Source: Anisus vortex (taxonomy: Eukaryota; Mollusca; Gastropoda; Planorbidae). From it: a DNA stretch of 64,000 bases. The stretch's first letter is position 1. Each line of letters opens with the position of its first letter. The position numbers and the translations under genes were made by a program. The notes under the pieces were generated by a model, which was given only the letters and a program-made list of their open reading frames with translations, did no database searches and was not told the DNA's origin. Below are positions 48,301 to 60,300 of the stretch, piece after piece. Location of the stretch: assembly GCA_949126835.1 (NCBI GenBank), contig OX421497.1, forward strand, positions 14,637,679 to 14,701,678. Reading direction: 5' to 3'.

Positions 48301-51300
48301 ATGGAGTTTACCCAGTGGTGTAAATTCCTCCTGAGCAGAGGCTAGTTCGACATTACTGAATGAAGCATGTGTCACGTGGTTCTAATAACTAACAATAATA
48401 CTGTTAGCAGTCTCCGCTATTTTGACACGTGGTGGTTTAAGGAAGCAATTACGTCACAGCGTTATGTGGCAGGCGTCATGTGCAGGCTTTGTGAATAATA
48501 TTTACGTAACACAAGGGTTTATGAGGAAGAGGGTAAGCACCATCATGCTGATAGACTTTTGGCAAGTGTTTAAAGGGGTTGTCTTCTTAGTTTGTGCTGT
48601 GATTTCTAATTGATGTTAAAACTACATTTATTTAATTGTAACGTTCCTGTTAAGAAAGGTTTTCCAGTATATTGACACATAGTTCATTACTTGCTTTTAA
48701 ATCTAGCTTTATTTTATTAGTGGGGCACAGCGGCCGAGCGGCCCTTGGGAGCTACCCAACTCTTAGTTGGTCACACAATCACCTAGTGTGCCGTGGCTAC
48801 ATGAACTCTTCAACACTGTTTCACCGGCCCTATGGATCAAGTTGGTATGAACATTCTATTATTTTATTTTCGTGCCGAGAGGGTTCGATCATTTCGATCC
48901 CAGCACCCTGGGTACGCCCTCATGTCACAGTGCCCCATGTAAAAAATCCATAACCTAATATTATTTATTTGAGTTCCAGAATTTCAATTTTTTTTTGTGT
49001 TCTTGTTTTTATTTGAATAGTTTCTAACCTTTTGAGGATAGTTGAGGATAGTTGATAGTTGAGAATAGTTGATAGTTGAGGATAGTTGATAGTTGAGAAT
49101 AGTTGATAGTTGAGAATAGTTGATAGTTGAGGATAGTTGATAGTTGAGAATAGTTGATAGTTGAGAATAGTTGATAGTTGAGGATAGTTGATAGTAGAGG
49201 ATAGTTGATAGTTGAGAAAAGTTGATAGTAGAGGATAGTTGATAGTTGAGAATAGTTGATAGTTGAGAATAGTTGATAGTAGAGGATAGTTGATAGTTGA
49301 GAATAGTTGATAGTTGAGAATAGTTGATAGTTGAGGATAGTTGATAGTTGAGAATAGTTGATAGTTGAGAATAGTTGATAGTTGAGGATAGTTGATAGTT
49401 GAGAATAGTTGATAGTTGAGAATAGTTGATAGTTGAGGATAGTTGATAGTAGAGGATAGTTGATAGTTGAGGATAGTTGATAGTAGAGGATAGTTGATAG
49501 TTGAGAATAGTTGATAGTTGAGAATAGTTGATAGTAGAGGATAGTTGATAGTTGAGAATAGTTGATAGTTGAGGATAGTTGATAGTTGAGGATAGTTGAT
49601 AGTTGAGGATTGTTGATAGTTGAGGATAGTTGATAGTTGAGGATAGTTGATAGTTGAGGATAGTTGATAGTTGAGGATAATTGATAGTTGAGGATAGTTG
49701 ATAGTTGAGGATAGTTGATAGTTGAGGATAGTTGATAGTTGAGGATAGTTGATAGTTGAGGATAATTGATAGTTGAGGATTGTTGCATTTTGAATAAGAT
49801 TAGTTTTTTACACTACACCATGTGTGAAACCGATATATATTTATGAAATCGATATATATTTATGAAATCGATATATATTTATACTTTGCTAAATTATTTA
49901 CTAGTAGTTAGGAAAAGACGGAAAGAAAATGTTCAAACAAATGGATAGTTTTGGCGTTATTAATAACAATTCAAACAATTACACAACACATACCTGTTTT
50001 TACATTTATCATATCGCCTGGTCCATTTCTTTCTTCGTAATACAGCTCTAGTGGAAGGTTTACGTAAATAAAAATATTCAAGTTTGTATTAGGTGTTAGA
50101 TTTTTTACTGTTATTTCACTGGTGTTGACGTAGAGAATTTTATTGTATCCATATTCAACTTTAAATCGAACTGAACTTTTAAAAAAAGAATAATGATACC
50201 AGGACAGGGTGACGCTACTTGTGGTGACATTTGTGACCTCGATACTTGATAATTGTAGTAGCTGAACTGTAAAATATGAAGTATTGAACAATGTTGTGAC
50301 AAATTCTAAAATATGAAGTATTGAACAATGTTGTGATAACTTGTAAAATATTAAGTATTGAACAATGTTGTGACAACTTGTAAAATATTAAGTATTGAAC
50401 CTTGTTGTGACAAAGTGTAAAAGTCTTTTCAAATAATTTAAATGCTGAAACATTTGAATATTTATTTTGTTATAACAAAATGCTTCAGGTCAAGTAATTA
50501 ATTATCAAACACACATTAGATTAATTGATTTATCGAGAAAGTTTTGAAATAAAACAATGTGGTTAATTATTAGCTTCAGTGATTAAACAAGACGTCAAAT
50601 ACTTAATTATAATAACATGCATTTTATTGGCTGAGAGACCTTGATATATAAACCTTCACATTGATTGCAATAGTGGTTACGTCACTGCTAAGAGAAAGAG
50701 TTAATTTTAAACAGAAACTAAATCTAGGAGGACTTTTTTCCCTGGATTTGAGGGTGTCCCTGAGTCTACCCAGCCCTGATGGGTACCTGACATTAGTTGG
50801 GGTAAAGTAAAGGCGGCTGTGCATAGTGCTGGCCACACTGTCACCTAGTATGCCTTGGCCACGGAAACTGGTGAACGCTGCTTCACCGGCCCTATGGATC
50901 AATTTGGTCCGACGGGATACTTTACTTTTTTTTTTTAATCTTAATTAAGCACAAAAATAATAATATTTTCTATAATATTTTATCTTTCGCATTTATCACT
51001 TGCTTCACTCTATATTGTCTGAATCTCGCAAATAATCTGTAATATAGTAAATGGGATTTATCTTTTCAAAATAAGTTTTTTGAATAACTCTCAGGCATAG
51101 AAACATATCTATTTTGCTTTAACAAGTCAGAAAATCCATTTAATATATAAACAACGAAAAAATAAGACGCAAAAAGGTTCTTATAAATTAAAATTAGCTT
51201 TTATTTTTAATAGCACAGTTCGTGTAAAACTTATTAAAATTTAATACAATTTATATATGTATTATCTAGGTAATATCAGCTTATTTACTTTATTATTATT

Positions 51301-54300
51301 ATTACAAATAAAACATAACGTTTAATGATAAGACTAAAATATGTAGTTTTAGCTTACGTGATGAACATTCATCCCAGTCATCCAAGTAGTCATCACGACT
51401 ACAGATACATCGATCCTCTAGCTCGTTATCAGGATAACAGCCCCATGTTTGTCCAGGTTTACATGAGCTATTACCTCCACATAGTTCACCATATGTTCTT
51501 GTTAGTTTAGCTATTCGGTGTTTGGCATGGAAGTAAATTGTATGCAGCAATTATAAACATTATTAGCAATACCCAATGATTACTGCTAGTTTATATTTAA
51601 ATTAAGATAATTTTGTTGATTGTTTTAATGCCACAACCATATCTTTTGGTGTGCGATATCTTTTGTCCCCAGGTCAAGAAGTGGCCGTTATCTACTAAGT
51701 AATCAAGCTATAGTCAGTTCAATAGGTTTTGCAGGACCAATGCAAAATTGTGAGATATTTTAATTTAGTTTTTAATTGTGTGTTCCAAACTGATTCTCAT
51801 TTATGATATCGGATTTCATACACTGCCCCTCCTTCTTTTTGCCCCTGTCCTTTTGGGGGTTTCTTTTGTTATTATGTATATTATTATATATTAATATAGG
51901 TGAACATGTGCATTGAAATGGACACCACCAGGAAAAAGACGAAGGGGAAGGCCAATGGGAACGTGGAGGAGGACAATGGACGAGGAAGCAAAGGCCACAA
52001 ATAAAACATGGCACGAAATCCGATGGCTCGCCCAGGATAGGGAGGCCTGGCGGAACTTTGTTGCTGCCTTATGCTCCACGGGGAGCGATAAAGACTAAGA
52101 GAGAACATGTTTTGCATTTGTTCTTTAGTGAAGTGACCGGTCGAAAAATAAATAACTGCGCCTTTACCGTTTAGCGAGCCATGTTAATTGGAATAACAAA
52201 CGCACACACACACACATACAAAGCGCTAAAGAAAGTCAATAAATAAACGACACATTCTGAAATAAATTAAAATAATATTTACTAGTATATGGGTGAGCGT
52301 ACACATGTTTATTATGCGGCAATATTTTAAAAAGATTCGTTGATATTTACTAAGAGAATAAAAAAAAAATGAATTATCATGAAATATGAATTAAAACAAA
52401 ATTATTTAGATCAGTGTAGAGACCGACCGAAATCAAATTTGTAGTTTCGGCCAAAAACGAAACCATACGGAAAATTATAAATTGACGTTCGGCCGAAACC
52501 GAAGCTTATACCGATAAGTTTACTATACATTTGGCCGAAACCGAAACCGTAACCGAAAAATAGAAATAGCCAACCAAAAGATTTTAAAAGTCTGCACATT
52601 TTAGTGTAATATTAAATAGTTTATGGGTACTCTAAGTAAACAATAGAACTAGGGATGTCAATATCACTAGCGTTAGTTGTAACATCTGCCTTTGTTGTTG
52701 TCTGTGCTTGTATTTCAAGCAATATTCGGGATTTAAAAAAAACAACTACAATATACATAAGAGTCGCCTTTGACTAATTAATGTTTGCAAGTATTTAATG
52801 TTAAAGAATTGTTTCTTACGAATCAAACCTGGTTTTAAAACACGTCTCCGAGAAAAAAATATCGTGGGACACCATATTGAAATGATTTCCTCCTTAATTC
52901 CAACAAATCTAGTTTTCGTTTAATATCACTACATAGAAAATGTAAGCCTAATATGCATTTGTATATACGTGTATTGTGTATAATGTTATTCAAAATTATC
53001 AATAAGAAGAGTAATAGAAGCAGCACTATCGTTGCGTCTAAAAATTTAAAGTTAAAATAGAATCAGATATTCGGCAGTTGACCGGAAGTCAATGTCATTT
53101 TCGGCCGAAACCGTAAGCAAACCGAAAGCTAACTTTTTAACTTCGGCCGTAACCAAAAATACACCGAAAGAGACAATTTCCCTTTTTTCGGCGCCGAAAC
53201 CAAAACCGAAACCGTAGCCGAATTTCAGTCGGTCTCTAGATCAGTGGATGCTTATGTTGCACAAATGAAGAGAATATTTGTAGAAAATGAATAAAAATAA
53301 AGTTTCGTCTATCGGTTCCTTTTATCTGTTCGGTACGTTTAGCGTCTGTTGTAAAAACCCATTTTTTTTTCTCAAGTACGTACATCAAATGGATGCGCCG
53401 AAGACTTAATGGTAACTTAACATCTGCGTTTCTCGTTGTCTGTGCTCCTATCGCAAGCGATATTTAGGATTTGAGAAAAAAAAAAACAATAGGCCTATGA
53501 GTCGCCTATGATTAATTAGTGGCATTTAATTTTAATGAATTGTTTTGTGAGTATTCCAACTTCAAACAAAAATCGGTCTCGGTTTTCGTTCAACATTCCT
53601 AATAAAAACATCTGTACTTGATATAATTAAAATCGCGTTAAATAATTAATGCTTTTGTAAATAATTTGTTACTTTTTAGCTAAATCTTAGTTCGTAAATG
53701 TCAATTAGACCTCTGGAGGTTAGGGCACCACAGAGGACATAATTACTGATATTTTCCATTCTTATCGCCTTAAAAGTGAAAAAAATTGCCCCTATTCAAC
53801 AATTCTTGGCTAAGGAAAATTAAAAATGTTTACATTGAAATTGTTCTCCTTAGTTTATGTTAATCACGCAAAACGGAACTGTATCATTGTATGCATTGAC
53901 CCATCTTAGCCCCCTCCCTTTTTTTTCCTGGACATAGTATTTAAATCAAAGTTGTTACAATCAAACATAAGGCCTAATTTGCTGTTATCATTGATTATCT
54001 CTTTCCTCTGTGTGTTTACGTTATATTTCATATTTCGTAAATAAAAATTGAGATTTGTCAACACTCAAGGCTGAAATGTTTTTATATTTAATACAATTTA
54101 GTAAAAGAATAGTATATGTAATTTAAAAAAAATGTAATACTGATTGGGATATTTTTTAAAAATATTAACCATGTATTTAAAAAAAAAATATTTTTGATCT
54201 AAGTTATTCCTGCTAATCCAAAAGCTAGTACAACGCAGTGTTAATACAATGACCCTGGTTCAAGATCTTAGTCCGACCAATCCCTGCCAAACTGTGGGAG

Positions 54301-57300
54301 TTTAGGGTCATAACGAAATAATTGGTTATTTAGAACGAAGCGCTCATAAACTTATAAGACATTACAATATGTATATTTACACTCGAGTTTTCTTTTCTTT
54401 GATTTGAGCATTTTTTTGTAACTATATTTGTGCAATGCTGAAGTTTAAAGAAATTGAAGCTTATTTAATTGTGATTAAAATTTAGAATTTGATGCTAAAT
54501 TATTGAGACTCTTATCCAAGTCTATCATATATTATGTATTCAAAACATCCATCTTTCAGATATTCCTTGAAGTGATTTATTTAAATTATCTTTTTATCCA
54601 TTTATTTATAATACTCATATTTTTTTTAAATATTGTATTTAAATATATTTTGGATGTTTACTACTTATGAATTATTTCATTGTCAACTTTTTTATTACAG
54701 TTTCCTGCATCCACTTTGGGAGAAATATTTTTTAAATGCCTATAAACTATTCATAAACTTATAATATTACTGTGAATTTCAGAAATTCACTCTTTCGTAC
54801 ATTTAATATCTTACACTTTAAGGCTAGGGGCGTTTCTGAATAAAGGCAATCAAAGAATAATTGTAAAACTATCCTATGGGTGAAATACATTTAGAATGAT
54901 CAAAATAGTAATTATGATGAAACGGGAAAAATGTGTTTAGTAAAATAAAATGAATAAATTAATTAAGAAAAAAAGACCAAATTCGAACCTGTTGTTACAT
55001 ATATCTCTTCATAAGGTCCATTTCTTTCTGTATAATACAGCTCTGTTGGAATGTTTACGAAAATATAAAATTCATAGCCTGTAGAAGGTGTAAGCTCTTC
55101 GATTGTGATTTGGCTGGTGTTGGTATAAAGAGTTTCATTGTACCCATAATCAACTTTAAATCGAACTGAACGTTTATTAGGAGATCTATATGACCATGCC
55201 AAAGTGACGCTACTTGTGGTGACTTCTGTGACCTTGATATCTGATATTTCAAGTAGTTCAACTATAGAAATATGAAGCATTGAATAATGTTGTGATAAAT
55301 TGTAAAAAACTTGTCAGATAATTTAAATGCTGAAACATTTGAAATTTTATTTACTTATAAAAACAAAATTCATTGTCAAGTCATGTATTATTAAACAGAT
55401 ATTAGATTCATTGTCAAATCATGTATTATTAAACAGATATTAGATTCATTGTCAAGTCATGTATTATTAAACAGATATTAGATTCATTGTCTAGTCATGT
55501 TTTATTAAACAGATATTAGATTCATTGTCAAGTCATTTATTATTAAACAGATATTAGATTCATTGTCAAGTCATGTATTATTAAACAGATATTAGATTCA
55601 TTGTCAAGTCATGTATTATTAAACAGATATTAGATTCATTGTCAAGTCATGTATTATTAAACATATATTAGATTCATTGTCAAGTCATGTATTATTAAAC
55701 AGATATTAGATTCATTGTCAAGTCATGTATTATTAAACAGATATTAGATTCATTGTCAAGTCATGTATTATTAAACAGATATTAGATTCATTGTCAAGTC
55801 ATGTATTATTAAACAGATATTAGATTCATTGTCAAGTCATGTATTATTAAACAGATATTAGATTCATTGTCAAGTCATGTATTATTAAACAGATATTAGA
55901 TTCATTGTCAAGTCATGTATTATTAAACAGATATTAGATTCATTGTCAAGTCATGTATTATTAAACAGATATTAGATTCATTGTCAAGTCATGTATTATT
56001 AAACAGATATTAGATTCATTGTCAAGTCATGTATTATTAAACAGATATTAGATTCATTGTCAAGTCATGTATTATTAAACAGATATTAGATTCATTGTCA
56101 AGTCAAGTATTATTAAACAGATATTAGATTCATTGTCAAGTCATGTATTATTAAACAGATATTAGGTTCATTGTCAAGTCATGTATTATTAAACAGATAT
56201 TAGATTCATTGTCAAGTCATGTATTATTAAACATATATTAGATTCATTGTCAAGTCATGTATTATTAAACAGATATTAGATTCATTGTCAAGTCATGTAT
56301 TATTAAACAGATATTAGATTCATTGTCAAGTCATGTATTATTAAACAGATATTAGATTCATTGTCAAGTCATGCCTTATTAAACAGATATTAGATTCATT
56401 GTCAAGTCATGCCTTATTAAACAGATATTAGAGTCATTGTCAAGTCATGCATTATTAAACAGATATTAGATTCATTGTCAAGTCATGCATTATTAAAAAG
56501 ATATTAGATTCATTGTCAAGTCATGCATTATTAAACAGATATTAGATTCATTGTCAAGTCATGCCTTATTAAACAGATATTAGATTCATTGTCAAGTCAT
56601 GCATTATTAAACAGATATTAGATTCATTGTCAAGTCATGCATTATTAAACAGATATTAGATTCATTGTCAAGTCATGCATTATTAAACAGATATTAGATT
56701 CATTGTCAAGTCATGCATTATTAAACATATATTAGATTCATTGTCAAGTCATGCATTATTAAACAGATATTAGATTCATTGTCAAGTCATGTATTATTAA
56801 ACAGATATTAGATTCATTGTCAAGTCATGTATTATTAAACAGATATTAGATTCATTGTCAAGTCATGTATTATTAAACAGATATTAGATTCATTGTCAAG
56901 TCATGTATTATTAAACAGATATTAGATTCATTGTCAAGTCATGTATTATTAAACAGATATTAGATTCATTGTCAAGTCATGTATTATTAAACAGATATTA
57001 GATTCATTGTCAAGTCATGCATTATTAAACAGATATTAGATTCATTGTCAAGTCATGCATTATTAAACAGATATTAGATTCATTGTCAAGTCATGCATTA
57101 TTAAACATATATTAGATTCATTGTCAAGTCATGCATTATTAAACAGATATTAGATTCATTGTCAAGTCATGTATTATTAAACAGATATTAGATTCATTGT
57201 CAAGTCATGTATTATTAAACAGATATTAGATTCATTGTCAAGTCATGTATTATTAAACAGATATTAGATTCATTGTCAAGTCATGTATTATTAAACAGAT

Positions 57301-60300
57301 ATTAGATTCATTGTCAAGTCATGTATTATTAAACAGATATTAGATTCATTGTCAAGTCATGTATTATTAAACAGATATTAGATTCATTGTCAAGTCATGT
57401 ATTATTAAACAGATATTAGATTCATTGTCAAGTCATGTATTATTAAACAGATATTAGATTCATTGTCAAATCATGTATTATTAAACAGATATTAGATTCA
57501 TTGTCAAGTCATGTATTATTAAACAGATATTAGATTCATTGTCAAGTCATGTATTATTAAACAGATATTAGATTCATTGTCAAGTCATGCATTATTAAAC
57601 ATATATTAGATTCATTGTCAAGTCATGCATTATTAAACATATATTAGATTCATTGACAAGTCATGCATTATTAAACAGATATTAGATTCATTGTCAAGTC
57701 ATGTATTATTAAACAGATATTAGATTCATTGTCAAGTCATGTATTATTAAACAGATATTAGATTCATTGTCAAGTCATGTATTATTAAACAGATATTAGA
57801 TTCATTGTCAAGTCATGTATTATTAAACAGATATTAGATTCATTGTCAAGTCATGTATTATTAAACAGATATTAGATTAATTGTCAAGTCATGTATTATT
57901 AAACAGATATTAGATTCATTGTCAAGTCATGTATTATTAAACAGATATTAGATTCATTGTCAAGTCATGTATTATTAAACAGATATTAAATTCATTGTCA
58001 AGTCATGTATTATTAAACAGATATTAGATTCATTGTCAAGTCATGTATTATTAAACAGATATTAGATTCATTGTCAAGTCATGTATTATTAAACAGATAT
58101 TAGATTCATTGTCAAGTCATGTATTATTAAACAGATATTAGATTCATTGTCAAGTCATGTATTATTAAACATATATTAGATTCATTGTCAAGTCATGTAT
58201 TATTAAACATATATTAGATTCATTGTCAAGTCATGTATTATTAAACAGATATTAGATTCATTGTCAAGTCATGTATTATTAAACAGATATTAGATTCATT
58301 GTCAAGTCATGTATTATTAAACAGATATTAGATTCATTGTCAAGTCATGTATTATTAAACATATATTAGATTCATTGTCAAGTCATGTATTATTAAACAG
58401 ATATTAGATTCATTGTCAAGTCATGTATTATTAAACAGATATTAGATTCATTGTCAAGTCATGTATTATTAAACAGATATTAGATTCATTGTCAAGTCAT
58501 GCATTATTAAACAGATATTAGATTCATTGTCAAGTCATGCATTATTAAATAGATATTAGATTCATTGTCAAGTCATGTATTATTAAACAGATATTAGATT
58601 CATTGTCAAGTCATGTATTATTAAACAGATATTAGATTCATTGTCAAGTCATGTATTATTAAACAGATATTAGATTCATTGTCAAGTCATGTATTATTAA
58701 ACAGATATTAGATTCATTGTCAAGTCATGTATTATTAAACAGATATTAGATTCATTGTCAAGTCATGTATTATTAAACAGATATTAGATTCATTGTCAAG
58801 TCATGTATTATTAAACAGATATTAGATTCATTGTCAAGTCATGTATTATTAAACAGATATTAGATTCATTGTCAAGTCATGTATTATTAAACAGATATTA
58901 GATTCATTGTCAAGTCATGTATTATTAAACAGATATTAGATTCATTGTCAAGTCATGTATTATTAAACAGATATTAGATTCATTGTCAAGTCATGTATTA
59001 TTAAACAGATATTAGATTCATTGTCAAGTCATGTATTATTAAACAGATATTAGATTCATTGTCAAGTCATGTATTATTAAACAGATATTAGATTCATTGT
59101 CAAGTCATGTATTATTAAACAGATATTAGATTCATTGTCAAGTCATGTATTATTAAACAGATATTAGATTAATTGATTTATCGAGAGAGTTTTACTATAT
59201 ATTGTATGGATTTCGCTAATATTTGTCATATAATAAATGGGATATCATTTTTCAAAACATGTTTATTGGATGACTGGGAAAAAATCTATAGTCAGAAAAT
59301 CATGAAAAAAAATAAACAACGATAAAATGGGCCGCAAAAATATTCATATAAATTATGATTAGCTATTTTTAATATCACAGTCCGTTTTAAACTTATTACA
59401 AGTTACTATAATTTTTTAATGTATTATCTAGCTAATATCAGCCAATTAACTTTATAATTATTAAAACAAAACGTTTAATATACAGTATATCAATATGTCT
59501 ATGACATATATCCAGACGAAAAAAGTGTAGTTTTAGCTTACGTGATGAACATTTTTGGTTATCATTCCAATAGTCATCCGAACTACAGATACATCGATAC
59601 CGTAGCTCGTTGTCAGGAAAACAGAACCAATTTCTTTGAGATTCACATGAGATATTCCATCCGCATAGTTCACCATAGGTTCTCGTTATTTTAGCTATTC
59701 AGCGTTTGGCATGGAAGTGAATTGTTTACAGCAATTAGAAAACTTATTAGCAATACACAAAGCTTACTGCTAGTTTATATTTAAATTAAGAAAACATGTT
59801 TGTATTGTTTTAATGCCAGAATAATATCTTTTGGTGCGCGATAGCTTTTGTGCCCATGTCACGAATGGGCCGATACTTACTAAAGTGGCCAAGATAGTCA
59901 GTTAAATAGCTTTTGCAGGACCAACGCAAAATTCTGAGATATTTGAATATATTTTTATTTTCAAAACCGATTCTAATTTGCGGATTTCCTATTTTAGAAC
60001 CGATTGTTAGTTTGCCACGCCTTCTTTTTGCCCATGACCTTTTTTTATGTACAGGTGTATATGTTAGCATTTTGTTTAGCATAGTGAAGTGACTGACCGA
60101 ACGATAAAAGACTGCGCCTTTACCGTTTAGCGAGCCATGTTGATTGAACTCACACACACACACATACAAAGAGCTAAAGAAAGTAAAAAAATAAACGACA
60201 CATGCTTAAATAAATTAAAATTAGCTTTACTAGTGTATTGGTGAGCGTAAATTTGTTGATTTTTACTAATAGGAAAAAAATGAATTTTCATGAACTGACT

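Noticed and set aside
49024..49788. 254-codon minus-strand frame of NYQLSST repeats
   Set aside because: Translation of the 17-bp minisatellite within an intron; no splice sites or domain.
55369..59170. CRISPR-like regular repeats
   Set aside because: Units are directly contiguous with no unique spacers, in a eukaryotic intron; this is a satellite. The same applies to the 26-bp and 40-bp arrays.
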